64,000 nt of DNA, from assembly GCA_965262305.1 (NCBI GenBank), contig CBDHEY010000004.1, positions 1,657,361-1,721,360 of the forward strand, given 5' to 3'. The notes beneath the pieces were generated by a model, which was given only the letters and a program-made list of their open reading frames with translations, was not told where the DNA came from and ran no database searches. This DNA is from CBDHEY01 sp965262305 (GTDB taxonomy: Bacteria > Pseudomonadota > Gammaproteobacteria > Pseudomonadales > Cellvibrionaceae). Position 1 is the stretch's first letter. Each line of letters opens with the position of its first letter. Position numbers and translations under genes: made by a program. Below are positions 7,713 to 17,127 of this stretch, in pieces.

Positions 7713-10602
7713 CTGATTCGCTAAACAAGTTAAGTACTGTCGCAACTATGTCAAAAAATACCGCAGGGTTATCCGCAGAAATAGGTGTGCTATGGTTACC
7801 TTCGCTATAACGTGTAACAGTTACCGATGGATCACCATCGTCAGTTTCGGAACCTGTTTCAACCGCACGGAATTGTGCTATTAGTGGCTCTGTTCCAGCG
7901 AGTGGAGCTGGAAAACCATCGATCACAAATCCTGTATCCGGCACGGTTAATTGTAGAGGGCCAAATTGATTTCCCCAAATACTATCAGCCGCGTTAGGTA
8001 TTGTTTGGTCTGGTAAATTTGTAGTGCCTCCGTCACCGATAATTTCTGAAAGAAAAACACCGATATCAGAGTTTTGATCGGAGAGCGATGTGGCGAAATT
8101 CAGTGGATCGATGGAGTCCAGCACACCTTGATAAGTACTTAAATAGGCTTCTAGTGCACTGTTCCCCTGGGCAATTGCTCCATCACTAGCAATTTCGAGA
8201 CCCTGTAAAATCGTCGCAGCAAACGCATTTGAATTAGTGAGTAATCGAGGGATCCCTCCGCCTGTGTTGAAAGCAGCTAACCCTTTTATTTTCGGTAGTC
8301 CATTAAAGGGACTGCTTTGGACTTTTTCTGAATTGTTTATCGCAACGAAAGGAATCCCGTTAATAGCCCCAAGAGACATAGCAGCGACAAAAACATTATT
8401 TGGGTCTAACTCATTTGGAGTGCCGTCGCCATTCAAATCCATAGAATCTAATGAGGCGTTAAGGTTGAGCATATCGACCACAAGCTGACGTAGGTTATCT
8501 CGTGCTTTTCCGAAGTCAACTAAGTTTATAAATAATGACCCTGATTCTCCGACTCCAGCGGAATAATCCATTTGTATCGGCAGGTTTTGTAGGTTTGCGG
8601 TGAGATCAAAATGCCTTTCTGTGACATCCAGCGAAGGTGAGTTAGGGGAGTCAGTTGGAACATTCGGAACAATTGTGGTGTTTGGATCGTTATAGCTGGT
8701 TAGCCCGGGCACAATGCTTCCGACGGCTGCTATACCGTGAAGTGGTTGGTCTATTGCGACGGTAGCAAAACATGGAAGGCCTGTAGGCATAAATGTGTTT
8801 TGATCAACACAAGCAAATGCGAGCGCATTGGCTAGGCTCAAGGAAGCGCTTCGATCAGACCTGATACCGTGTATATACAAAACAACTGGCCAGCCGTTTT
8901 CAGGACGCGTAATACCAAGAGGGCCAAGCGTTGCTTCATCAGGTGTCGTAACCAGAACTGGTACTCGCGTATTGTCGTCGAGCTCTGGAAATGGATATCG
9001 ATAAGTAATTTGATTTGATGGCGGCGTGCTATTGGCCGGTGCACCGTTTGCGGCATCCAAAAAACTACCAATTGCAGTACTTGCTTGCCAGCGACCTGTG
9101 AGCACAAGAGAGGGGTTTTCAGTTGGGTTAGCAATAAATTGAGGTAAATTAATTTCGCCTTGGTAGACACTCGCAGGAGCCTCTAAAAGACTATTTATTT
9201 CGTTAGCCGAGTCTACGCGGAAGAATAGTGATTCTCTGGATTGCGGTAATGGAAAAAGATTGGCTGGGTTTCCACCTACGGCAGTCGCAAGTGCCGATAC
9301 TGTGCCTTGTGCCTCTTGAGCTAAGGTTATCCCATCACTATTTGCAGTTATGACTGCCGCCTCAGCTGCAGCGCTTTGAATGATAAATGTCGCTGTTGCA
9401 TCATCGGTAAAATTCGAAAGCGTTGCGCCCGCAGTAACTGCATTTGAAATAGCCTCGTTGAAAAGAGGATTCGGTGCATCGCTAATTATAGGTGATGTCA
9501 GTAAGAGATTGAGGGTTGCAATAACCGTATTATCTGTCTCTGAGAGAGAAGCATTTAAGGTTCCAGATAGGTTGTATGTGCCATCTACCACTTTTGATAT
9601 TGCATCCTTGCGTGCATCTATAACAAAGGTTTCTTCGAAAAAGACTTCTGGAGCCGCAATCGATTCGAGAACATCTTTAGTGCCACCTGTTGTGAAAGTG
9701 AAACTGGCTATAATATCGCTAGCAGTGAGAGCTCTAGATTCTATTTGCGCACTTGTGAAAACTTGTTGTTTAAATCCGAAGTAACCCGATGCAAGTCGTT
9801 CCCAGCCTAGTATTGCCTCTCGAACCGGCGCCAATAAATTACTTGTACTACCAAAACGCGAAAGGTCTTCGTCTGGGTTGCGCAAGCTATCGTATGCGAT
9901 AGATGCAGCGATAGGATTCCCGTCACTATCTGTCACATTAGTGATGACAACCAAATATTTTGTTTTTGGCGCGAGAGGGCGAATAGGGCTAATTCTGATG
10001 ACGTTGTTTGTGCCGCCGTCTTGGCTCAGAATTTCAGCCCTGGCCGTTGGGTTCGCTAGATCCGCCAGCGTCGAGGTATCGGCTAAAGCCACCGCGCGCT
10101 GGTAGCTAATGGCTTCTGCTAAACTGGGGATTTCCCCTTCCACTTGCAAAACGCTGTCTCCACTTGGATAAATGAGTGGCAGTAAAAAGATGTTTTGATT
10201 GGGGTTTGGCAAGATTGCGCCGTTTAGAGAAATAAAGTTGGCAGTATCAAGCGTTTGATTTGGATCTAAACTACCTTCAACAAAGACGTCAATGGGTGCA
10301 ATTGTGGAGGCCCCATCAAGTAAATCAATCCCAGAAATGACAGGATTAGCGGCTTCTTCCGCGAGGCAATCTTGATCACCATCATCACAGCTACTCACAC
10401 TAAGGGTTCCGTCAGCGTTCTCACCCTGTTCAAATAACAAATCATTAGGTAGGGGAAGTTCGCTGCTTGCGGGACTAAATATAACGCGAGTTTGATTGGC
10501 TGGTGCCACTTCGAGGGTTGCTTGATCATCACCCCCACAGGCAGTTAGTAGCAACGCGGAAACCGAAAGGCAAACAAAGGCTCTCTTTCTTAGCATTTTC
10601 AT
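7702..10602 (-). CDS. VolA/Pla-1-like extracellular lipase lipoprotein
   Basis: A 966-residue surface lipoprotein of the bacterial virulence-factor lipase family, whose studied members hydrolyse lysophospholipids or other acyl lipids. The signal peptide ends in LLTAC (Cys 21). The N-terminal half begins with the family-type FSPASSELPLPNDLLF; the C-terminal half is an alpha/beta hydrolase with VVLYIHGIRSDR (oxyanion region) and the nucleophile elbow AAMSLGAI (Ser near residue 760), and a late YSEGNHSTP that could carry the catalytic His. It is a single gene with its own upstream region and is divergent from nothing close. The substrate is inferred from the family only. Confidence 0.78.
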   Translation of the reverse strand: MKMLRKRAFVCLSVSALLLTACGGDDQATLEVAPANQTRVIFSPASSELPLPNDLLFEQGENADGTLSVSSCDDGDQDCLAEEAANPVISGIDLLDGASTIAPIDVFVEGSLDPNQTLDTANFISLNGAILPNPNQNIFLLPLIYPSGDSVLQVEGEIPSLAEAISYQRAVALADTSTLADLANPTARAEILSQDGGTNNVIRISPIRPLAPKTKYLVVITNVTDSDGNPIAASIAYDSLRNPDEDLSRFGSTSNLLAPVREAILGWERLASGYFGFKQQVFTSAQIESRALTASDIIASFTFTTGGTKDVLESIAAPEVFFEETFVIDARKDAISKVVDGTYNLSGTLNASLSETDNTVIATLNLLLTSPIISDAPNPLFNEAISNAVTAGATLSNFTDDATATFIIQSAAAEAAVITANSDGITLAQEAQGTVSALATAVGGNPANLFPLPQSRESLFFRVDSANEINSLLEAPASVYQGEINLPQFIANPTENPSLVLTGRWQASTAIGSFLDAANGAPANSTPPSNQITYRYPFPELDDNTRVPVLVTTPDEATLGPLGITRPENGWPVVLYIHGIRSDRSASLSLANALAFACVDQNTFMPTGLPCFATVAIDQPLHGIAAVGSIVPGLTSYNDPNTTIVPNVPTDSPNSPSLDVTERHFDLTANLQNLPIQMDYSAGVGESGSLFINLVDFGKARDNLRQLVVDMLNLNASLDSMDLNGDGTPNELDPNNVFVAAMSLGAINGIPFVAINNSEKVQSSPFNGLPKIKGLAAFNTGGGIPRLLTNSNAFAATILQGLEIASDGAIAQGNSALEAYLSTYQGVLDSIDPLNFATSLSDQNSDIGVFLSEIIGDGGTTNLPDQTIPNAADSIWGNQFGPLQLTVPDTGFVIDGFPAPLAGTEPLIAQFRAVETGSETDDGDPSVTVTRYSEGNHSTPISADNPAVFFDIVATVLNLFSESVSD

Positions 10603-10623
10603 TGTCTCTTATTATTATTGAGT

Positions 10624-10721
10624 GGAGTAATGTATCTCGAAGAGACATTGAGTCATTATAGAGATGTTCTTCGATCGAGTGTTTCTCATCACTCTTGTTA
10701 TATAACTTGTTACATTACTCC
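10624..10721. repeat. Nested inverted repeat upstream of the lipase-like gene
   Basis: GGAGTAATGTA (10624-10634) is the exact inverse of TACATTACTCC (10711-10721). Inside lies a second imperfect pair (CGAAGAGACAT near 10638 and ATGTTCTTCG near 10664). The 98-bp unit sits between uvrA and the lipase gene. It could be an operator pair, a structured leader or a very small inverted-repeat element; the sequence alone does not decide. Confidence 0.5.
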
Positions 10722-10796
10722 TTTATAAAATATTAGCAACCTTGCGAATATTTTCTAGAAGTTAAGATGATTTATACTGCCTTTGGTTCGCAAATT

Positions 10797-13631
10797 TTAC
10801 TTTTTCTTTTTTTTGAGTAACGGCTTTAAATACTTCCCAGTATGAGATTCAGAGATTTTCGTGACAGATTCTGGTGTGCCTTGAGCGATTATTTGCCCGC
10901 CTCCACTGCCTCCCTCTGGACCCAAGTCAACAATCCAATCTGCTGTTTTCACGACGTCTAAATTATGTTCGATCACGACAATAGTATTTCCGTGATCTCT
11001 GAGACGATGCAACACAACCAACAACTGTTGGATATCGTGAAAATGTAAACCAGTAGTGGGTTCATCCAGAATGTAAAGTGTTTTACCTGTATCGCGTTTT
11101 GAAAGTTCTTTTGAAAGTTTAACTCTTTGGGCTTCACCACCAGAAAGCGTCGTGGCAGCCTGACCCAAGCGAATATAGGAAAGCCCTACATCCATAAGTG
11201 TTTGTAGCTTTTTGGAAATAGAGGGAATAGCGTCAAAAAACTCTCTCGCGTCTTCCACCGTGAGCTCGAGACATTCGTGAATATTTTTGCCTTTATATTT
11301 AATTTCCAGGGTTTCTCGATTGTATCGTTTGCCTTTGCATACATCACAAGGTACGTAGACGTCCGGTAAAAAGTGCATCTCGACTTTGACAACACCATCA
11401 CCTTGGCACGCTTCGCAGCGTCCGCCTTTAACGTTAAAACTAAATCGGCCGGGTTTATAGCCTCGAGATCGAGCTTCTTGAGTACCAGCAAAAAGTTCAC
11501 GCACTGGGGTGAATATGCCAGTGTAGGTTGCCGGGTTTGAGCGAGGTGTTCTACCTATAGGGCTTTGGTCTATATCGACACACTTATCTAAGTATTCAAA
11601 ACCTTCAATAGATTCATATTCTGCAGGAATTAGAGTTGTTGCTCCGTTCAGTGTCGTCGCTGCAAGAGGATAAAGCGTACCGTTAATCAGTGTTGATTTT
11701 CCCGAGCCAGAAACACCAGTAATACAGGTAAATAATCCAATGGGTATTTCAAGGTCCACAGTTTGTAAATTGTTACCCTTGGCTCCTTTAAGTGTGAGAA
11801 ATAATTCCTCATCGTTGGTGTGGCGCTGTTTGGGTACCTCAATAGATTGCTGTCCAGAAAGGTATTGTCCAGTAATAGAGCGCTTCGCTTTGACTACCTT
11901 GTTATAGTCTCCTGCCGCGATTATTTCTCCGCCGTGCACGCCGGCACCAGGGCCAACGTCGATTATGAAATCGGCAGTGCGAATGGCGTCTTCGTCGTGC
12001 TCAACTACGATTACGGTATTACCTAGGTCACGCAAATGAGTAAGCGTATTTAAAAGGCGGTCATTGTCTCTTTGGTGTAAACCGATAGAGGGTTCGTCAA
12101 GAATATACATGACGCCGACTAAGCCTGCTCCAATTTGGCTAGCGAGACGAATACGTTGAGCTTCACCTCCAGATAGCGTGTCTGCGCTGCGGTTTAACGT
12201 TAAGTAGTTAAGACCTACATTCACAAGAAAGCGAAACCTATCCTCTAGCTCTTTAAGAATTTTTTCAGCGATTTCTTGTTTAGCACCTTCAAATGTCAGA
12301 GATTTAAAATATTCATAGCTATCTCCAACCGGCATCTCCGTCAGTTGAGGTAAGGTTTTGTTATCAACAAAAACATTACGTGCGTCTTTATTAAGCCTGG
12401 CGCCACCACATTCCGGACACTGGCTGGTCGAGAGGTATTTAGAAAGTTCTTCTCTAACCGAGTTACTTTCTGTTTCTCTAAAGCGCCTTTCAAGATTGGG
12501 GATTACGCCTTCGAATGTGTGACTTCGCATATAAACATCGCCACGATCATTCACATAACTAAAATCAATAACTTCTTTTTGCGAGCCGTACAAAATAATT
12601 TTTTGATGTTTTTTACTCAGTTTCTTCCATGGTTTGTCAACATCAAATCCATAGTGTTCGGCTAACGACTTAAGCATGTGGAAATAATATAGGTTTCGCT
12701 TGTCCCACCCTCTAATCGCGCCTTGCGATAAAGGAGATTCAGGGAACTCGATAATACGCTCTTCAGAAAAGTACTGCTTTACGCCTAATCCGTCGCATGC
12801 AGGGCAAGCCCCGGCTGGGTTATTGAAAGAAAATAGTCTTGGCTCTAGTTCCGCAAGAGAATAATCACAGACCGGACACGAGTGCTTAGCGGAAAACATT
12901 TTGTCAGGAAGCTTTTCGTCCATATCGGCTAAAATGGCAATGCCTTCTGACAAATTAATAGTGGTTTCGATAGATTCAGCAAGACGCGTTTTTATATCTT
13001 CCCTAATTTTAAATCTATCGACCACGACTTCGATTGTATGCTTTTTTCGTTTATCGAGATCTGGTGTATCGTCTAAGTCAACAATAATGCCATCGATTCT
13101 AGCTCTGATAAATCCGTCACGCCGCAAAGATTCGAATACATGTAGATGTTCACCTTTACGCTCTCGAATGATTGGAGCCAATAGCATACATTTGCTTCCT
13201 TCAGGCATTTCCATAATTTGATCAACCATTTGAGAAACGGTTTGTGCTCTCAGAGGCTCTCCATGAATGGGACATCGAGGCTCACCAACCCTAGCGTAAA
13301 GAAGGCGCAAGTAGTCGTATATTTCTGTAATGGTGCCAACCGTAGATCTTGGGTTATGCGAAGTTGACTTTTGTTCTATGGAAATCGCAGGGCTTAGCCC
13401 CTCAATATGATCGACGTCCGGTTTGTCCATCATTGATAAAAATTGGCGAGCATAGGTAGAAAGTGATTCTACGTATCTTCTTTGTCCTTCCGCATAAAGA
13501 GTATCAAAGGCAAGAGACGATTTTCCTGATCCAGATAATCCTGTGATCACGACTAATTTATCTCGAGGAATGTCGAGGTTAATATTTTTGAGATTATGGG
13601 TGCGGGCACCGCGAACTGAAATCGTATCCAA
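10797..13631 (-). CDS. uvrA: Excinuclease ABC subunit A
   Basis: The ATP-dependent damage-recognition subunit of nucleotide excision repair; it loads UvrB on distorted DNA in the cytoplasm. The 944 residues are of normal length. Two ABC ATPase modules are visible: Walker A GLSGSGKSS (Lys 37) and GVSGSGKST, with signatures LSGGEAQRIRL and LSGGEAQRVKL. Zinc modules are CPVC...CPAC near residue 250 and CEAC...CDVC near 735. The C-terminus is lysine-rich (LLKKKKK). It is divergent from the MFS gene that precedes ssb, with a CsgD-like regulator inserted between. uvrA next to ssb is a common arrangement; SOS control is usual, but I did not identify a clear LexA box. Confidence 0.97.
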   Translation of the reverse strand: MDTISVRGARTHNLKNINLDIPRDKLVVITGLSGSGKSSLAFDTLYAEGQRRYVESLSTYARQFLSMMDKPDVDHIEGLSPAISIEQKSTSHNPRSTVGTITEIYDYLRLLYARVGEPRCPIHGEPLRAQTVSQMVDQIMEMPEGSKCMLLAPIIRERKGEHLHVFESLRRDGFIRARIDGIIVDLDDTPDLDKRKKHTIEVVVDRFKIREDIKTRLAESIETTINLSEGIAILADMDEKLPDKMFSAKHSCPVCDYSLAELEPRLFSFNNPAGACPACDGLGVKQYFSEERIIEFPESPLSQGAIRGWDKRNLYYFHMLKSLAEHYGFDVDKPWKKLSKKHQKIILYGSQKEVIDFSYVNDRGDVYMRSHTFEGVIPNLERRFRETESNSVREELSKYLSTSQCPECGGARLNKDARNVFVDNKTLPQLTEMPVGDSYEYFKSLTFEGAKQEIAEKILKELEDRFRFLVNVGLNYLTLNRSADTLSGGEAQRIRLASQIGAGLVGVMYILDEPSIGLHQRDNDRLLNTLTHLRDLGNTVIVVEHDEDAIRTADFIIDVGPGAGVHGGEIIAAGDYNKVVKAKRSITGQYLSGQQSIEVPKQRHTNDEELFLTLKGAKGNNLQTVDLEIPIGLFTCITGVSGSGKSTLINGTLYPLAATTLNGATTLIPAEYESIEGFEYLDKCVDIDQSPIGRTPRSNPATYTGIFTPVRELFAGTQEARSRGYKPGRFSFNVKGGRCEACQGDGVVKVEMHFLPDVYVPCDVCKGKRYNRETLEIKYKGKNIHECLELTVEDAREFFDAIPSISKKLQTLMDVGLSYIRLGQAATTLSGGEAQRVKLSKELSKRDTGKTLYILDEPTTGLHFHDIQQLLVVLHRLRDHGNTIVVIEHNLDVVKTADWIVDLGPEGGSGGGQIIAQGTPESVTKISESHTGKYLKPLLKKKKK

Positions 13632-13760
13632 AGCTTTATTTCCGTCAAACTCGCAAAGCCGCTAAGTATACGTTTTTTTCATTAAATTGATTAAGGAATC
13701 AATGTCAAATGGAATAATTATTCTTGTTTTGAATAAATGTTGATCAGGCCAATGGGGAAA

Positions 13761-14459
13761 TTAGTCTAGCCCTTCAACATCTCTAACCCAATTACTTGCT
13801 TCTAAGCGGTTTTTTACACCTATTTTTTTGTAAACATTATAAAGGTGGCTTTTCACCGTATGCTCGCTCACTTCCAGGGCTTCTGAAATCGCCGCGTTTG
13901 TCGCTCCATCTTTAATCAGCTTGAGAATCTGTTTTTCTCGTTTCGTCAAACTGATGTTTAATTTATTAAGCCCATTTGAGGGCGCGCGTCGATTTTTGTC
14001 TAAGAAGTGGTGTAGCAGCCGACGAGGTACCCAATAATCACCCTCAAGTAAGCACCCTAGACCGCGAATCAACTGCTCTTTATCTGTGTCGTTGTAAAAA
14101 ATCCCAAAAATTGAAGGCCAATCTAGAAGTTTCTCATGTTCGCTGTCGTACTCTGCGTTTAACAGAGCCGCTGGAACTTCACCTATACGCGAATGTAGGT
14201 CATTTACAATGTTTGATAGCGTTTCGATTTCTTTTCCTGCGCAATCAACTAATACAAGGGTATTTTCTTCTGAAACTTCGTCTGGTGATTTCGCGACATC
14301 ACACGAAATTTTCATTTCTTCACCAATAAGCCTTGCCAGCAATTCAGTTTGCAAGAAACTGTTGGTCGATAACAAAGTAATTTTATGATCTATTTCCGCT
14401 TCGTTTTGATACACGGGTTTACCTGAGAGTTTTTGATTCATTAATTTATTTTGAGACAT
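13761..14459 (-). CDS. CsgD-like LuxR-family transcriptional regulator
   Basis: A 232-residue regulator. The N-terminal half (residues about 25-150) is a degenerate receiver-like domain, and the C-terminal half is a LuxR helix-turn-helix (LTKREKQILKLIKDGATN, SEHTVKSHLYNVYKKIGVKN). The wording around GDYWVPRRLLHHFL and HTVKSHLYNVYKKI is very like CsgD, the curli and biofilm regulator. No curli genes are in the window. The phosphoacceptor Asp pattern is weak (LVLVDCAGKE), as in CsgD, which is not conventionally phosphorylated. It lies between uvrA and the MFS gene; its targets are unknown. Confidence 0.8.
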   Translation of the reverse strand: MSQNKLMNQKLSGKPVYQNEAEIDHKITLLSTNSFLQTELLARLIGEEMKISCDVAKSPDEVSEENTLVLVDCAGKEIETLSNIVNDLHSRIGEVPAALLNAEYDSEHEKLLDWPSIFGIFYNDTDKEQLIRGLGCLLEGDYWVPRRLLHHFLDKNRRAPSNGLNKLNISLTKREKQILKLIKDGATNAAISEALEVSEHTVKSHLYNVYKKIGVKNRLEASNWVRDVEGLD

Positions 14460-14693
14460 TTATTTTGTCTGCATATTCCATGCGAAAATTGTCACTTATT
14501 GTAACTTAAATTTTCGGTTAAAAAATGGTTTTTATAATAATTCTGAGCAAAAACTCATTCTTAAGTACTATTTTAGCTGTAGAAGATGAATTTTCGAGGG
14601 TTGTGAACAAAATATTTCTAATTTAGGTCACTATCGTGATTGCATCACTATTGTTAGAATCGCAAAATTTTAAGAATAATAAAGGTTTTCTAA
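14460..14693. other. Divergent intergenic region between the CsgD-like and MFS genes
   Basis: A 234-bp AT-rich spacer that must hold divergent promoters. AAAGG at 14681-14685 is the likely Shine-Dalgarno sequence for the TTG start at 14694. No operator was recognised. Confidence 0.4.
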
Positions 14694-16028
14694 TTGAATT
14701 CTGAAGTTCGAATAGTAGGGTCTCTTGCACTTCTGTATGTATTTCGCATGCTTGGCCTTTTTATGATCCTCCCGATTTTTGTCCTCTATGGCGCCGATTA
14801 CAAGGGGGCGTCGCCATTTCTGCTTGGTTTGGCATTGGGTGTTTACGGTTTAACACAGGCGATTTTTCAAATTCCTCTTGGTTTGCTTTCCGATATATTT
14901 GGCAGAAAGATAATAATTATTTTGGGTTTGATTGTATTTGCAATTGGTAGTTTGGTCGCTGCAGTATCGACAAGCATCGAAGGGGTTATAATTGGTCGAG
15001 CGCTTCAGGGAAGTGGTGCCATAGCGAGCGCAATTATGGCGATGGTTGCTGATTTGACGTCTGAAGCAAATCGCACAAAAGCGATGGCAGCAATAGGTGC
15101 ATCAATCGGTGTTTCATTTACTTTGGCTATGATTCTGGGACCTGCCATTGCCTCATTTTCTGGGTTGCCGGGTATATTTGTCCTTTCTGCAATATTATCT
15201 CTCTTAGGTATTATTATTGTGGTATTCGCAGTCCCCACGCCGGCTCGAAGTCGAAATCATGGTGATGCTGGCGCGATCCCAAGGTTTATGATCGAAACGT
15301 TGAAAAATGTTCATTTATTGCGGCTTGATTTCGGAATTTTTGCGCTGCATGCAGTACTTATGGCTATGTTTATCGCTGTACCTTCGGTATTGGAGGGGGC
15401 AGGCTTAGAAAGAGAGTCTCATTGGTACATTTACTTGCCCATTTTGCTCGTTTCTTTTGTCTGTATGGTTCCGTTGATGATTCTCAGTGAAAAAAAGCGG
15501 CAAGTAAAAACGGTGTTTATCTCGTCGATATTGATGCTTTTAGTTAGCCTGCTTCTTCATCTGTTTTTTACTGATTCGTTTTTCATTATCGTTGTTGCTT
15601 TGTTCGTGTTTTTTATTGCTTTCAACTTTTTGGAGGCAACGCTTCCGTCTTGGGTGAGCAAAGTATCTCCAGCGGGAACCAAGGGAACCGCCATGGGAGT
15701 TTATTCAACAAGCCAATTTTTAGGTGCTTTTATAGGTGGAGCGCTTGGTGGATGGGTGCTTGATCAATTTGGCATGGGGCATGTGTTTGGGCTTTGCTTA
15801 TTCATTTTGGTTAGCTGGCTAATGATCGCTGTCTTTATGGAGCCTCCAAAATATCTACATAGTCTATGTCTTGATGTGGATGATCGATTTAACGCGATTG
15901 ATAAGGTACTAGCACTGCGAGGTGTTGAGGAGGCAAAGCACGTTATAGAGGAATCATTGCTCTATCTAAAAGTGGATAAGCGACACTTCAACGAGCTAGA
16001 TGCGCAAAAATTAGTCTCATCGAAATAG
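14694..16028 (+). CDS. MFS transporter, YajR-like
   Basis: A 444-residue inner-membrane major-facilitator protein with about 12 hydrophobic segments. The motif A-like loop GLLSDIFGRK follows helix 2, and GRALQGSGAIAS is the motif typical of drug:H+ antiporters of the YajR group. A cytoplasmic tail of about 55 residues follows the last helix; YajR has a C-terminal soluble domain there too, although this one is short. The start is TTG at 14694. Its position directly before ssb and divergent to uvrA matches many pseudomonad-type genomes. The transported substrate is unknown. Confidence 0.87.
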   Translation: MNSEVRIVGSLALLYVFRMLGLFMILPIFVLYGADYKGASPFLLGLALGVYGLTQAIFQIPLGLLSDIFGRKIIIILGLIVFAIGSLVAAVSTSIEGVIIGRALQGSGAIASAIMAMVADLTSEANRTKAMAAIGASIGVSFTLAMILGPAIASFSGLPGIFVLSAILSLLGIIIVVFAVPTPARSRNHGDAGAIPRFMIETLKNVHLLRLDFGIFALHAVLMAMFIAVPSVLEGAGLERESHWYIYLPILLVSFVCMVPLMILSEKKRQVKTVFISSILMLLVSLLLHLFFTDSFFIIVVALFVFFIAFNFLEATLPSWVSKVSPAGTKGTAMGVYSTSQFLGAFIGGALGGWVLDQFGMGHVFGLCLFILVSWLMIAVFMEPPKYLHSLCLDVDDRFNAIDKVLALRGVEEAKHVIEESLLYLKVDKRHFNELDAQKLVSSK

Positions 16029-16275
16029 ATTGTTCTTTTTTTGTTGTTTTAGTGAGAGTATAGTTTTTAGTTAAACCCGCTGAACGAAATATTCAAATGG
16101 CTATTTTCCTGAGACAAATGAGATAGAATTATTTCGTTTACGGTTAGTTATCAAGGCTGATTGGGCAGTGTTAAGGTTTTGATTTTGAAGAATAGTTTTA
16201 TAAATTAGATGAAGGTTAATTGATTTTAATTAGAAAACTAAAATATTAACGACTTAGTGTTAGAGGAAAGTGGTT
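16029..16275. other. Intergenic region upstream of ssb
   Basis: A 247-bp AT-rich spacer containing the ssb promoter region. AGAGGA at 16262-16267 is the ssb Shine-Dalgarno sequence. Nothing else was recognised. Confidence 0.4.
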
Positions 16276-16806
16276 GTGGCGAGAGGCATAAATAAAGTAA
16301 TTTTGATCGGTAATTGTGGACAAGATCCAGAAACGAAGTTTTCAGCTAGTGGTGCAGCCATTACTAATCTTAGTGTTGCAACATCTGAGACTTGGAAAGA
16401 TAAACAAACAGGCGAAAATCAGGAAAGAACGGAATGGCATCGTGTTGTTTTCTTTAATCGATTAGCTGAGATTGCTGGAGAATATTTGCGTAAAGGTAGT
16501 AAGGTTTATGTCGAAGGTTCTTTACGTACACGTAAATGGCAGGACCAGAATGGGCAAGACAGATATACAACTGAAATTGTTGCCAATGAGATGCAAATGC
16601 TAGATTCTCGCTCAGGCGGAGAGGGCGCATACCCAAATCAAGGTATGGGAGGCGGTTATCAGCCAAAAGCGCCATCGCAAACCCCTCAAATGACCAATAA
16701 CCCGGGTATGTCGTCGGGTTACGCTCAACAAAATGCAGCGCCAAAGCCACAACAGCCATCTCAGCCTTCGGGAATGGATTCATTTGATGATGATATTCCG
16801 TTTTAA
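16276..16806 (+). CDS. ssb: Single-stranded DNA-binding protein
   Basis: Binds and protects single-stranded DNA in replication, repair and recombination. The 176-residue protein has the OB fold at its start (ARGINKVILIGNCGQDPE, ...TEWHRVVFFNRLAEIA, ...VYVEGSLRTRKWQD) and a flexible Gly/Pro/Gln-rich linker (about 120-165) ending in the partner-binding tail DSFDDDIPF. Two GTG codons are available; I chose 16276 because AGAGGA lies 8 bp upstream and the protein then begins with the canonical (M)ARGINKV. The GTG at 16270 is too close to the ribosome site. Confidence 0.96.
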   Translation: MARGINKVILIGNCGQDPETKFSASGAAITNLSVATSETWKDKQTGENQERTEWHRVVFFNRLAEIAGEYLRKGSKVYVEGSLRTRKWQDQNGQDRYTTEIVANEMQMLDSRSGGEGAYPNQGMGGGYQPKAPSQTPQMTNNPGMSSGYAQQNAAPKPQQPSQPSGMDSFDDDIPF

Positions 16807-17127
16807 TTTACAGTAAATATTCAAAACTGAAAAATTTAGTTGTTATGAGCGTATCGCTTTGGACTTTTTAATGAGAGATGTCTTTCTCTGAGGTTCTAAA
16901 TTTTAATCGAGTTTTAAAGTATTCTTTCGCTTGGTTTTTATATCTAGAGTGGACTAAAAAATTTTAATAGCGCATTCTTTGAAGTTAAAGGCTGTGCTTT
17001 AGTCGAACACGAATCCTTTAAATTAGAAATTATTATTTAAGTAGCTGATCTTAACCTCTTTCAAATTTACCGCCCTTTTGATACTTTCCTTTAATTGGCT
17101 TATTTAGCGTTTGTTGAGAGATGTGCT
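16807..17127. other. Intergenic region ssb to RmlD-like gene
   Basis: A 321-bp AT-rich stretch with no supported gene. A small hairpin (AGAGA...TCTCT, near 16872-16888) might help end ssb transcription, but the T run is poor. GAGAG at about 17115-17119 is a likely ribosome site for the next gene. Confidence 0.35.

Noticed and set aside
8237..10105. Plus-strand open frames within the lipase-like gene
   Set aside because: They are antisense shadows of a well-supported 966-residue gene and have no family motifs.
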